64,000 bases of DNA. It comes from CAZADA01 sp964483775 (GTDB lineage: Bacteria; Pseudomonadota; Alphaproteobacteria; Caulobacterales; Maricaulaceae). Positions 8,377 through 17,150 of this stretch are shown piece after piece; the stretch's first letter is position 1, and each line of letters opens with the position of its first letter. Below the pieces are notes generated by a model, which searched no databases, had not been told where the DNA came from, and saw only the letters and a program-made list of their open reading frames with translations. The translations under genes were made by a program, and so were the position numbers. Location of the stretch: contig CAZADA010000002.1 of NCBI GenBank assembly GCA_964483775.1, forward strand, positions 1-64,000, in the 5' to 3' direction.

Positions 8377-9063
8377 ATGCTTGAGTTATCAAAGATCTGC
8401 AAAGCGTTCCGCGGTGATGAGGTGGAGACCACAGCGTTGCGTGATGTGGACCTAAAGGTCGCCGCCGGTGAGTTCATAGCGATTATGGGACCATCAGGTT
8501 GCGGCAAGTCCACGCTGCTCAACATTTTGGGCGCGCTCGATCGGCCGACATCGGGGACGTATCGCTTGCTGGACCACGACGTCAGCCGGGTCTCCGATCG
8601 CCGCCTGACCCGCTTTCGTCGCGAGCACATTGGTTTTGTCTTTCAAAGCTTCAATCTCATCGGAGACTTGAGCGTGCGCGAGAATGTCGAGCTCGCTTTG
8701 CGCTATCGCGGCGTGGCCCCGGGTGAACGTCGTCGCCGCGCCGAGGCCGTTCTTGAGCGCATGGGCGTCGCCCATCGCGCCGGCCACAAACCAGCCCAGC
8801 TCTCGGGCGGCCAACAACAGCGTGTCGCCATTGCGCGCGCCGTTGTCGCCGACCCCAACCTCATCCTCGCCGACGAGCCGACGGGTAATCTGGACACCCG
8901 CAACGGCGAGGAGGTCATGGCCTTGCTCAAAGAACTCAACGCGACCGGCTCGACCTTGATCATGGTGACGCACGATCCGCTCCAGGCCCAGCAAGCCGGC
9001 CGCATCGTCGCCATGCGCGATGGACGCATCGCCTCTCAGACAATGGCCGAACAAGCCGCCTAA
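8377..9063 (+). CDS. ABC transporter ATP-binding protein (MacB/LolD type)
   Basis: A 228-residue nucleotide-binding subunit. Walker A is GPSGCGKST, the signature LSGGQQQR, and Walker B LILADEPTGNLD, with the MVTHD switch histidine; all are intact. It belongs to the LolD/MacB/FtsE class that drives mechanotransmission rather than transmembrane substrate passage. GGAGA (8367-8371 region) precedes ATG 8377. It lies between the adaptor and permease genes, so the three products likely form one adaptor-ATPase-permease complex. Confidence 0.92.
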   Translation: MLELSKICKAFRGDEVETTALRDVDLKVAAGEFIAIMGPSGCGKSTLLNILGALDRPTSGTYRLLDHDVSRVSDRRLTRFRREHIGFVFQSFNLIGDLSVRENVELALRYRGVAPGERRRRAEAVLERMGVAHRAGHKPAQLSGGQQQRVAIARAVVADPNLILADEPTGNLDTRNGEEVMALLKELNATGSTLIMVTHDPLQAQQAGRIVAMRDGRIASQTMAEQAA

Positions 9064-9093
9064 ACCGCACAACCCAAGAGGGGAGCCAGGCCC

Positions 9094-11538
9094 ATGTGGG
9101 ATATCATCAAATCAGCGTGGCGCTACGCGATGGCGGATCGTTTGTTCACCGCGATCACCGGCGTCAGCTTGGCGCTGGGATGCGCGGCCGCCATCCTTGC
9201 AGGCGTCTACGTCAATCATGAGCTCAGCTATGATGATTGGCTGCCCGCCAGCGATCGGATTTTGCGCTTGGAAACCAATGTCGCAACGCCCGGGCGCTCG
9301 CCGCAGAGCCTTGCGCGGACCATGAGCGCCATGCGCCCGACAATGCAGGAGCGCTTCCCAGACGAAATCGAAGCGTCAACGCGCATCCGTTTCCAATGGA
9401 ACTCGTTCCAGCGCGGCGATGAGTTGTACAATCAATACATTGGTTACGCCGATCCCAACATTCTGCAGGTCTTGGAGTTTGACGTGGTTGAAGGCGACGC
9501 CGACAATCCGCTCGCTCGACCCGATTCCATCATGATCTCTGAGCGTTTCCGCGATCAGGTGTTTGGTGATCGCCCGGTCGTCGGCGAAACGCTCGAACTC
9601 GAGGGCCAGGCCGTCACCGTGACTGCAGTGACGCGCGACCTGCCCGAAGCAACCCATCTGTCCACGGATGTGTACATGTCGCTGGAAACGCCGCTCCAGC
9701 GGTTTCCTCCCGCCGACTTCGATGCGGTCTGGGACAGCCCAAACGTCAATTTCTATGTTCGCGCCCCATCGCGCGCCGCGTTCGAGCGCCTTCTAGACGA
9801 AATGCCCGGCCATGCCGACGCAGTCATGGCCCCGCGCTTGGAAAACAGCGAACAGACGGTGACCTTCGAAGCCACGCCCATCCGGTCCATCCACCTGCGG
9901 CCCTCCCGGGACTCCCAAGAGATTTCGGCCAACATCACGCAGCTCTACGTGTTCGCCGCCGCGGCCGGCGCGGTGCTGGTCGTGTCCACTTTCAACTTTG
10001 TGCTGTTGTCCATGGCGCGAGCGTTCCGCCGCACTCGAGAGGTCGGCATGCGCAAGGCGGTGGGCGGCGATCGCGGTCAGCTGTTCCGCCACTTTTTTGG
10101 CGAGGCCGCCGTGCTTGCCGGACTCGCGGTGGTGGTCGGCTACGCTTTGGCGGAGCTGGCCTTGCCGACGTTCGCCACCGCGCTTGAAGCCCCGCTGCAA
10201 CACGCTGACTTGCGTCATCCCAGGCTGATCGTGGTCATTCTCGCGGTGGCGGCCATCGTGATGTTCGCCGCCGCGGCGTATCCCGCGCTCTACCTCGCCC
10301 GACAAAGCCCTGCGCGAACGCTTGGCGGACAGAGCGTTGCGGCCGGCGGTTCGCCGCGCTTGATCGACGCGCTCGTCGGCCTGCAGTTCGCCGTTGCGCT
10401 CACGCTGATCGTGTTTGGCGGCGTTGTCGCAGCCCAGTCACGCTTTGTGGCCGAAAAGGACCTCGGCTTTGACAAAGCCAACCGCATGGTCGTGCTCGGC
10501 ATCACGCGCGCCCCGCACACAACCGCACAGCGCGTCGAGACCATTAAGAATCGGCTCAGCGCATCGCCCGCCATTCTGTCCGTGACCTCGTCGGTGGCGT
10601 TGCCGTCATGGGATTGGTCTGTGACCAGCGCCTTGCGCGTGGAGGGCGACACCAGCGAGGGCATGCAAGCAACGCCGCTGCAAGTTGATCTCGATTACTT
10701 TGAAACCTACGGCGTTGAGCCGCTGGCCGGCCGGTTGTTTGACGCCCAGTTCGGCGCCGATCGCACTTATATCGAGGACGCCTATACGAGCCCCGATGAA
10801 CTGCCGGCCATTGTGAGCCTCAGCGCACTGCCAGGCTTGAACGCCGCCACCCCCCAGGACGCGCTCGACCGGTCCTTTGAGCTGCCCCTCGACCAAGGTG
10901 GAGCGCAGTCCTACCGCGTGGTCGGCGTGGTGCCCGACATGCACTTCCGCACGCTCAGAGAGGCGATTACACCCTTGGTGTTCATCCCCGATCCGGCCCG
11001 CGTCAATGTGCTGACCGTGCATTTTGACGCTGATCAGCGCGAGGCCGCGGCGACGGCCCTGGAAGAAGCGTGGAACGCCGCCTATCCCGATCAGAGCCTC
11101 GCCATGTCCTACCTCGATAGCGATCTGCTCGATCAATACCAGGACGACCAACGCCTCACGCGTGTCGTGCTCACATTCGCCGGCCTCGCCATTGGGGTGG
11201 CCATGATGGGGCTTTACGGCTTGGTGTCGTTCTTCGCCGAGCGGCGACGCAAGGAAATTGGCGTGCGTCGAGCCTTGGGCGCCAGCAAAGTCGAAGTGGC
11301 GCGTGAGATTGTGGTCCGTTTCGGCGCGCCCTTGATCGTGGCCAATCTGATCGCCTGGCCGATCGCGTACTGGCTGGCGACCCGATGGCTGTCGGATTTT
11401 GTCTATCGGGTCGACATGAACCCGGCATGGCTGTTGGTCGCCAGCGCCGCCGCCCTGGCCCTCGCGGTGATTGCGATCGGGGCCAAAGCCTGGGCGTCGG
11501 CCAGCCGACCGCCAACCCAGGCCTTGCGCTACGAGTAG
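9094..11538 (+). CDS. MacB-like ABC transporter permease (FtsX family, duplicated)
   Basis: An 814-residue inner-membrane permease of the MacB/FtsX superfamily in its double-length form. A first transmembrane helix (about 18-40) is followed by a periplasmic MacB_PCD domain, an FtsX block of three helices (about 285-405, with the REVGMRKAVGG coupling sequence), a second helix near 425-450, a second periplasmic domain, and a C-terminal FtsX block (about 695-805, with RRKEIGVRRALGAS). The two near-identical coupling motifs show the internal duplication, so one polypeptide could supply both halves. A GAGGGGAG ribosome site precedes ATG 9094. It is the last gene of the transporter operon. Confidence 0.88.
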   Translation: MWDIIKSAWRYAMADRLFTAITGVSLALGCAAAILAGVYVNHELSYDDWLPASDRILRLETNVATPGRSPQSLARTMSAMRPTMQERFPDEIEASTRIRFQWNSFQRGDELYNQYIGYADPNILQVLEFDVVEGDADNPLARPDSIMISERFRDQVFGDRPVVGETLELEGQAVTVTAVTRDLPEATHLSTDVYMSLETPLQRFPPADFDAVWDSPNVNFYVRAPSRAAFERLLDEMPGHADAVMAPRLENSEQTVTFEATPIRSIHLRPSRDSQEISANITQLYVFAAAAGAVLVVSTFNFVLLSMARAFRRTREVGMRKAVGGDRGQLFRHFFGEAAVLAGLAVVVGYALAELALPTFATALEAPLQHADLRHPRLIVVILAVAAIVMFAAAAYPALYLARQSPARTLGGQSVAAGGSPRLIDALVGLQFAVALTLIVFGGVVAAQSRFVAEKDLGFDKANRMVVLGITRAPHTTAQRVETIKNRLSASPAILSVTSSVALPSWDWSVTSALRVEGDTSEGMQATPLQVDLDYFETYGVEPLAGRLFDAQFGADRTYIEDAYTSPDELPAIVSLSALPGLNAATPQDALDRSFELPLDQGGAQSYRVVGVVPDMHFRTLREAITPLVFIPDPARVNVLTVHFDADQREAAATALEEAWNAAYPDQSLAMSYLDSDLLDQYQDDQRLTRVVLTFAGLAIGVAMMGLYGLVSFFAERRRKEIGVRRALGASKVEVAREIVVRFGAPLIVANLIAWPIAYWLATRWLSDFVYRVDMNPAWLLVASAAALALAVIAIGAKAWASASRPPTQALRYE

Positions 11539-11548
11539 GCGAGGTCGC

Positions 11549-13477
11549 CTAGCCGCCGACGACGCCGCCGTCTTTGCGCCGAATGGCGAGGACGGCGGGT
11601 CGAGGCGGGCGGCCATCCTCGAAGTCAGGCCAACGCGTGCCGGGATCTTCAAAGGTTGCGCCGTTCGTTTCGCCTGGATGTTGCACGGCGACAAACAGAG
11701 TTTTGCCGTCCGGGGCGAACTTCGGCCCGCACACTTCAGCGCCGGCCGGCGCACGGAAGAACGCCCGTCCGGTTCCCCGGCCTTCCCCTTCAACGCCAAG
11801 CGCCCACACGCCGTCCGCAGCGCCGGTCCCCTGATTGCCGTCGGTGGCGATCCAAAGCCGGCCCGACGGGTCGACGGCGCAGTTATCAGGGCTGCCGAAC
11901 CAACCATCCTGGCTGGTTTCCGGATTCCACAGCGCCCCAAAATTGGGATCCCCCGGATCGCCGCACTTGATCAGGATCTCCCAGCGCGACTGGGTCGCCG
12001 TGAAATCCCCATCCGGTTCGACAATTTCAATGATGTGGCCGAAGGCGTTGTTCGCACGTGGATTGGCTGCGTCGACTTGATCCTCGCCCCGACGGGTGTT
12101 GTTGGTCAGCATGACGTAGACACGGCCGGTTTCTGCATCGGGCTCCACGTCTTCAGGCCGGTCCATCGGCGTCGCGCCGAGCAGATCGGCCGCCAGCCGC
12201 GTGTGGATCAACACCTCGGCTTGGCTGGCGAACCCGTTGTCAGCCGTCAGCGGTCCTTCGCCATGCACCAGCGGCAACCACGCCACCGTGCCATCAGCGT
12301 CAAAGCGCGCCACATAAAGTGTGCCCTCGTCCAACAGATCGGCGTTCGCAGAGCGGGTTTGCGGATCAAAGCGTCCTGAACTGACGAATTTGTACACATA
12401 ACCAAACCGCTGATCGTCGCCCATATAGACCACAACCCGCCCGTCCGGCGCCACGACGCTCTCCGCGCCTTCATGCTTGTAGCGGCCAAGGGCGGTGCGC
12501 TTCTTAGGCATGGCGCTGGGGTCGAGCGGGTCGACTTCGACCACCCAGCCAAACCGGTTGGGCTCGTTGGGTTCACGCGCGACGTTGAACCGGTCCTCAA
12601 ACCGTCCCCACTGATACCAGCCCCCGGGCACGCCGTAGCGTGCAAAGGCCTCCGCCGCCCGCGCATCGCCTGGCGCCTCGCCGAGGAAATAGCCGTTGAA
12701 GTTCTCTTCAGCCATCAGGTACGTGCCCCAAGGGGTGATGCCCCCGGCGCAATTGTTCAGCGTGCCAAGCACCAGCCGACCCGTTGGATCCCCCGACGTC
12801 TTCACCAAGTCATGTCCGGCCGCCGGCCCGCTCATCGCCATCGGCGTATGCGCGGTGATCCGCCGTGTATAAAGCGAATCCGCCACCACCGACCAGCGCC
12901 CGTCCACCAGCGCAATCTCGATCACCGAGCCGCCGTGGGCGGCCTGCTCGACCGCGCAAAGCTCGGCCGTCATGCTCTGCGGATATCCAGCCGCAACGCC
13001 CGGCAGCATCAAGGCCGTCGAGACATACTCGTGATTCACGCACAAAACAGCCCGCGCCTCCTGGCCCGGCTTGGGCGGCAGCGGCACATAACCGATATAG
13101 TCGTTGTTGTAGCCAAACTGGCGGTTCTGCGCCTCGGCGGTCTGGGCCTGCGGGGCGAACGCCGGGGCGTCGGCAAACATCGGATCGCCCCAGCGGATCA
13201 GGGTCTGGGCCTCATAGCCCTCCGGGACGTGGTGGGTTGCATCCAAGCCGCGAGCGATTTCGGCAAAATCAAATGTCGCCTTGCGTTCCGGTCGCGCGGG
13301 GCCGGTCGGCGCCGCCCCGGTGGTGCACGCGGCCAGCGGGCCAAGCCCGGCAAGCGCCGTGGTCGCCAATGCGCCGCGCAAGACGCCGCGCCGAGACAAA
13401 CGTGCGGCGATCACATCGCCAATGGTGCGCGCGCCAGCACGCGGATTGCTTGAGCGGTTTTCGCTGTCGTCGATCAT
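11549..13477 (-). CDS. PhoX/DUF839 family Tat-exported protein
   Basis: A 642-residue PhoX-family beta-propeller protein. The N-terminus has a Tat motif (SRRGVLRG, residues 28-35), a hydrophobic stretch and a lipobox-like LAAC with Cys51, so it is probably a Tat-exported lipoprotein. Later motifs such as NHEYVS, GRWSVV, NNCAGGITPWGTYLMAEENFNGYF and the PEDVEPD/TNNTRR stretches are characteristic of DUF839. Known PhoX members are Ca/Fe-dependent alkaline phosphatases, but many DUF839 proteins are uncharacterised, so phosphatase activity is inferred. No Pho-box was recognised upstream. It converges on the ABC permease gene, ten bases away. Confidence 0.85.
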   Translation of the reverse strand: MIDDSENRSSNPRAGARTIGDVIAARLSRRGVLRGALATTALAGLGPLAACTTGAAPTGPARPERKATFDFAEIARGLDATHHVPEGYEAQTLIRWGDPMFADAPAFAPQAQTAEAQNRQFGYNNDYIGYVPLPPKPGQEARAVLCVNHEYVSTALMLPGVAAGYPQSMTAELCAVEQAAHGGSVIEIALVDGRWSVVADSLYTRRITAHTPMAMSGPAAGHDLVKTSGDPTGRLVLGTLNNCAGGITPWGTYLMAEENFNGYFLGEAPGDARAAEAFARYGVPGGWYQWGRFEDRFNVAREPNEPNRFGWVVEVDPLDPSAMPKKRTALGRYKHEGAESVVAPDGRVVVYMGDDQRFGYVYKFVSSGRFDPQTRSANADLLDEGTLYVARFDADGTVAWLPLVHGEGPLTADNGFASQAEVLIHTRLAADLLGATPMDRPEDVEPDAETGRVYVMLTNNTRRGEDQVDAANPRANNAFGHIIEIVEPDGDFTATQSRWEILIKCGDPGDPNFGALWNPETSQDGWFGSPDNCAVDPSGRLWIATDGNQGTGAADGVWALGVEGEGRGTGRAFFRAPAGAEVCGPKFAPDGKTLFVAVQHPGETNGATFEDPGTRWPDFEDGRPPRPAVLAIRRKDGGVVGG

Positions 13478-13610
13478 GGAAGGTCCCCAGTGTGCGCTTC
13501 ATCAACTGGCTAACACGCCAACGGTGCGTCCTGAAGCAGAGCTTTGCCCCTTAGGAGCGACACGCGGCCGCAACCACGTCGCGCGGCGTGATCACCCCCC
13601 GTCCATCGCT

Positions 13611-14561
13611 TCAAGGGGGCGGGTCGTCATGATGATCGTCATGGTCGTGGTCCTCGTCGTCGTGGCCCCCGTCGTCGTGGCCCCCGTCGTCGTGACCGTC
13701 GTCACCATGGCCCTCGTCATCGTGCTCGCCGCGACCATGGTGATCATGGTCATGGTCATGGTCATGATCATGATCATGATCATGGTCATGGGCTCCGGCG
13801 CCGTGATGCCCGTGGTCGTGATCGGCGTGTGTTGTGTCGTGCAGCCAGGTGGCGCCAATCGCCATCGCCGCACCAAGAGCAAGAGCGGGCAGGGCGCGCC
13901 CTGCCGGTTCGCGTTCCACATGAGGCAGCAAGTGCCCCGCGCCAATATACAACAACAGCCCTGACGTGATGGCGAAGGTCACGCCCAACGCTTCGGGTGA
14001 GAGCCGGTCGACCACCGGCTGAGCCAACAACGCGCCGAGCGGTGTCGTCACAGCCGCCGCGAGAAAGGCGATGCCCAAGGCGGCGCGCGTGGAAAATCCG
14101 GCCGCAATGAGCAGGGTGAACACGATCACGCCCTCCGGCGCTTCATGCAGAATCAAGCCAAGTGCGGTCAGTGCGCCGGTTTGCCAGTCCACTGAAAACG
14201 TGACCGAATACGCCGCCCCATCCAAAAAGGAATGCACAGCGATGGCCAGGACTGGCGCCAGCCCAGCGGCCGCGCGCCGACCCTGTTCGGTCTCGGCGAA
14301 CGCCAACACCCCGCGGTTGAGCAGATAGGCAAAGGCAAAGCCGGCCAGCACAAACGCCGGGGCGTGAGGCGTGGCGCCAAACGCCTTGGGCAACAAATGC
14401 AACACCACGATGCAAATCAGCGCGCCAGCCGCGAACGCCGCCCAAATCCCGGTCTGCGAACGTGCCGATTTGTGCGCGAAACCAGCGAATATGAGCCCCA
14501 AACTGGTCACACCGGCCGCCAAAAGGCCGAAAGCGACGGCCGGCGGTAACCCAGCGACCAT
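13611..14561 (-). CDS. ZIP family metal transporter with His/Asp-repeat C-terminal tail
   Basis: A 316-residue inner-membrane ZIP transporter, probably importing zinc or another divalent metal. Conserved metal-site helices are visible: HSFLDGAAYS and HEAPEGVIVF, with further hydrophobic segments throughout residues 5-245. The last 75 residues are almost only His, Asp and Gly, including an (HD) run and GHDDG repeats. The start ATG 14561 has a GGGGAG ribosome site. Typical ZIPs carry a His-rich loop between helices III and IV; here the metal-binding sequence is at the end instead. A Zur/Fur-like palindrome lies 23-35 bases upstream, and a probable ZrgA-like gene precedes it on the same strand. 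Confidence 0.87.
   Translation of the reverse strand: MVAGLPPAVAFGLLAAGVTSLGLIFAGFAHKSARSQTGIWAAFAAGALICIVVLHLLPKAFGATPHAPAFVLAGFAFAYLLNRGVLAFAETEQGRRAAAGLAPVLAIAVHSFLDGAAYSVTFSVDWQTGALTALGLILHEAPEGVIVFTLLIAAGFSTRAALGIAFLAAAVTTPLGALLAQPVVDRLSPEALGVTFAITSGLLLYIGAGHLLPHVEREPAGRALPALALGAAMAIGATWLHDTTHADHDHGHHGAGAHDHDHDHDHDHDHDHDHHGRGEHDDEGHGDDGHDDGGHDDGGHDDEDHDHDDHHDDPPP
13741..13788. repeat. Hexanucleotide tandem repeat TG(A/G)TCA, 8 units, in the ZIP gene
   Basis: Eight in-frame hexamers of the form TGATCA or TGGTCA encode the alternating His-Asp run of the ZIP tail. A second, 15-base repeat (CCCCCGTCGTCGTGG-like) follows between about 13665 and 13700 and encodes the GHDDG units. Loss or gain of units keeps the frame, so the metal-binding tail can change length without breaking the gene. 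Confidence 0.85.
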
Positions 14562-14583
14562 TCCACACTCCCCATCCTGAGGC

Positions 14584-14596
14584 GTTACAGTGTAAC
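14584..14596. promoter_or_regulatory. Zur/Fur-like palindromic operator candidate
   Basis: GTTACA-G-TGTAAC is a perfect palindrome with 6-base arms, located 23-35 bases upstream of the ZIP start, followed by a further GTTATC. Position and shape resemble Zur or Fur-family operators; the assignment is inferred from the metal-transport context. Confidence 0.5.
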
Positions 14597-14656
14597 GTTA
14601 TCGCTCGGCGAAGCGAGAGAAAAATCGCTGCGCCTGATCCCTTTGGAGAGGCGCGC

Positions 14657-15166
14657 TCAGCGCCAGGCCAGCACGGGCGCATCGGGCGTCAACACGCCGC
14701 TCGCCTCGCGGCCGTCGCCAAACGCAATCGCATCAATGCGCATCGGACCAGAGCCGATCAGAAAGCCCGTGAACGCAATCCCGGTGACAGCGTCAGGATC
14801 CTCACAGTGAAACAGGTACTGGGCCACGAAAGTGTCGGGGAGGCCCGTGGCGTCGATCAAGCCCGGCGTTTCGTCAACCAGCGCGCACGCGCCCTCGCCC
14901 TGGGGCGACAGCAAGGCGGCGCCGTCGCTCAGCCGGGCCACCGCGCGGTCGAACGACTGAAGCACCACCGAGCCCGCCCGTGCATTCACCAACGGCTCAA
15001 GCGCCTCAATCGGGCCGGCATACTCGACCCGCAGCGCCGAGCCATCAAGAAAGACCGACAATTGGGTGTCGGTCTTGGGGCCAGCCTCCTGCGCCGCCGC
15101 GGCGGCGCCCGGCCAGGCGGCTCCCGCCAGCGCAATGAACAACAGACCAACAAACCACGGCTTCAT
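14657..15166 (-). CDS. Periplasmic protein, probably DUF2796/ZrgA-like zinc-uptake accessory
   Basis: A 169-residue secreted protein. ATG 15166 gives a clear signal peptide (MKPWFVGLLFIALAG, then AAAAAQ); a longer frame to 15244 adds an unlikely leader. The mature part begins with a beta-strand pattern (LSVFLDGSALRVEY), has a Cys in GACALVDE, then FVAQYLFHCEDP and an ending near LTPDAPVLAW. This order (strand, Cys, Y-x-F-x-C, closing strand) resembles DUF2796/ZrgA proteins that assist zinc uptake. Unlike typical ZrgA it has no His-rich linker; the adjacent ZIP transporter's tail may provide that function. The family call is moderate and mostly pattern plus context. Confidence 0.5.
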   Translation of the reverse strand: MKPWFVGLLFIALAGAAWPGAAAAAQEAGPKTDTQLSVFLDGSALRVEYAGPIEALEPLVNARAGSVVLQSFDRAVARLSDGAALLSPQGEGACALVDETPGLIDATGLPDTFVAQYLFHCEDPDAVTGIAFTGFLIGSGPMRIDAIAFGDGREASGVLTPDAPVLAWR

Positions 15167-15303
15167 GACGCTTCCCCGATTGATCGCGGTCGGCCTACCA
15201 TGCCGCAGCGTCGATGGCGACGCCGACATCGGGGCTTTCCTCACGACCCCAGGCCCTGTAAGCGCGACCTTTGTGCAAACCCATGGTCACACGATCAACG
15301 CCC

Positions 15304-16893
15304 ATGCTGGCTCACCATGACACCACATTTCGCGACAGCCTTACGCTCAACGGCCTGTGGGGCTTTCGCGCGGACCCCGAAAGTCAAGGCGAGAGCGAGC
15401 GCTGGGGGCTAGGTTTCCACGCATCGCACGAGATCGCTGTGCCCGGCAGTTGGCGCGATCAGCTCGCCGAGTACGGCCTGATGCACTATACCGGCGCGGC
15501 CTGGTTGCAGCGAGAGGTCTGGGTGCCGCCCCATTTTGCGGCTCGTCGCCTGGTGTTGCGCCTTGGCGCGACGGGCGGACCAGCCAAGGTGTGGATCAAC
15601 GGCGCCATCGTCGCCGAGACCGACCACGGCGCCTTGCCGTTTGACGTGGAGGCGCCGGCCGATTTGCCCACCGGAGCCCACGCCCGCGTTGTGCTTCGCA
15701 TCGCCCCCGATCAAGCCGATGAAAGGGCGGTCGCCGGCGTGCACGGCCCCGTTCACCTCCTCGCCATGCCTCGCAAGGCCATCCAAGACGTCAGCGTACG
15801 AACGTTTCTTGACGATGCCGACGGCTTCATCACCGCCAGTGTGCGCGCCGACGGCGACCATGTGCGCGCGCGCCTGGTGGGGGGAGCCGAGCCGGTTGAG
15901 CAGGACGCGGCCGTCGAGGAGGGCGTGGCGCAGATTGATTTTCGCCTGGGCATCTGTCGGATGTGGACGCCGCGCGATCCGTTCCTGCACCAGCTGGACG
16001 TGACGCTCATTGACGATGGCGCGCCTGTTGACGCGGTCACCTTGCCCATCGGCGTGCGCGAGGTCGCGCTCGACCAAGGCGCGCTCAAAGTGAACGCCAA
16101 GCCGCATTATCTGCGCGGTTTGCGTCGCCAGGACGATGCACCAGTCCTTGGCGCCGCGCTCGCTGACGCCCAGCAGGTCAAGGACCTTGGCGCGCTCGAC
16201 TGGCTCAACGCCAATGCAGTGTTCCTCACCTCACTCGCCAACGGGCCGAGCCTGATGGCGATGGCGGACCGTCGCGGACTTCTCGTGATCGCGCAAATTA
16301 CGGGCGTAACGAGCATCGAGTCTCAGATTGCGCTCGTTCACAATCACGCCGCACTGGTCGCCTGGGCGGTGACCACGGGTCCCGATGCGGCCTCAGCGCC
16401 CGATCGCGAGGCGCTGATCGCCAGGCTCAAATCCTGCGACCCCACACGGCCGGTGGTCCTGGTCGCCGCCAAACCTCCGCGCGACACTCAAGCCGACATC
16501 ATCGCGGTGAGCCCAGATGAACCCGGACCTGAAGACTTTGCCGCCAAGGCCGCCGCTTGGCGCGAACGCCTGGACGCCGCTGTGCAACGCACCGGCAAGC
16601 CGCTTTTGGCCCTAGAGCAGGCGGCGAGCGCGTGGCCAGGTCACCATGCGGCCTATGACCAACACTTCACCGAGGAACACCAGGCTCAGCGGATCGAAGT
16701 GCATGGGCCGGTGAGTGCTGAGCATGCGCACTGCATCGGTGAAGTGATTTGCGATTTCGCTGATGGCCCACCAAGGCGAACGGAAGGATTTGCCGGTCGC
16801 ACGGGGGTGTTCACCCGGCTGCGCGCACCCAAGCGCGCAGCTTATGCCATCAAAGACCGTTGGGCGCGCCTGCGATCAAGCGCGAAAGCGTGA
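15304..16893 (+). CDS. Glycoside hydrolase family 2 (beta-glucuronidase-like) protein lacking catalytic acid
   Basis: About 530 residues aligned by eye along the whole beta-glucuronidase fold: sugar-binding domain (LNGLWGFRADP, VPGSWRDQ, YTGAAWLQREVWVP), Ig-like domain, and TIM barrel. In the barrel, WAVTTGPDA stands where active enzymes have the NEP motif, so the acid/base glutamate is a glycine. The nucleophile strand reads LLALEQAA, keeping a Glu but losing the usual TE(Y/F)G neighbours. The KHED-type motif of the barrel start is RRQDD. It may be a binding protein or pseudoenzyme. ATG 15304 aligns best with family N-termini; ATG 15283 and TTG 15271 are alternatives, and none has a clear ribosome site. 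Confidence 0.75.
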   Translation: MLAHHDTTFRDSLTLNGLWGFRADPESQGESERWGLGFHASHEIAVPGSWRDQLAEYGLMHYTGAAWLQREVWVPPHFAARRLVLRLGATGGPAKVWINGAIVAETDHGALPFDVEAPADLPTGAHARVVLRIAPDQADERAVAGVHGPVHLLAMPRKAIQDVSVRTFLDDADGFITASVRADGDHVRARLVGGAEPVEQDAAVEEGVAQIDFRLGICRMWTPRDPFLHQLDVTLIDDGAPVDAVTLPIGVREVALDQGALKVNAKPHYLRGLRRQDDAPVLGAALADAQQVKDLGALDWLNANAVFLTSLANGPSLMAMADRRGLLVIAQITGVTSIESQIALVHNHAALVAWAVTTGPDAASAPDREALIARLKSCDPTRPVVLVAAKPPRDTQADIIAVSPDEPGPEDFAAKAAAWRERLDAAVQRTGKPLLALEQAASAWPGHHAAYDQHFTEEHQAQRIEVHGPVSAEHAHCIGEVICDFADGPPRRTEGFAGRTGVFTRLRAPKRAAYAIKDRWARLRSSAKA

Positions 16894-16895
16894 CG

Positions 16896-17150
16896 TTACT
16901 TCACCACATAGATGGCTTCGCCCACGCCCTTCTTCCAGTTCATCTTGACCGACTTCATCTCGACTTCGCTGTCGGGATTGACCTTGGTTGTCACGAAGTG
17001 GGCCAACATGGCGTCCAGGCGCTCCGGGCGCGTGCACACCAGGACCATGCCCGGCATGTCGTTCGACACCACGACGCCGCCGCCGCCTTTCTCCGCCTTG
17101 TTTTGCACGCGAAGCTCAATACGTTGCGGTTTGGATTTCCGTCCGAACAT
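16896..17150 (-). CDS. Small conserved-looking protein of unknown function
   Basis: An 84-residue basic protein beginning MFGRKSKPQRIELRVQNK. ATG 17150 is preceded by an AGGATCAGG ribosome-like sequence; a longer frame to 17252 has no support. It has no signal peptide or membrane helix, and looks like a small alpha/beta fold with a Gly-rich turn (KAEKGGGGVVVSNDMPG) and a charged Lys/Trp C-terminus. It ends two bases from the convergent glycosidase-like gene. I do not recognise the family; coding is supported by codon bias and the ribosome site. Confidence 0.6.
   Translation of the reverse strand: MFGRKSKPQRIELRVQNKAEKGGGGVVVSNDMPGMVLVCTRPERLDAMLAHFVTTKVNPDSEVEMKSVKMNWKKGVGEAIYVVK

Noticed and set aside
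10606..11940. Reverse open frame of 444 codons opposite the permease and PhoX end
   Set aside because: It crosses two real genes and has no recognisable domain; a shadow of GC-rich codons.
13478..13560. Pho box upstream of the PhoX-like gene
   Set aside because: No pair of CTGTCAT-like repeats could be recognised.
13741..13791. Repetitive DNA considered as a CRISPR-like or microsatellite intergenic element
   Set aside because: The hexamers are in frame and encode the His/Asp tail of the ZIP transporter; there are no spacers.
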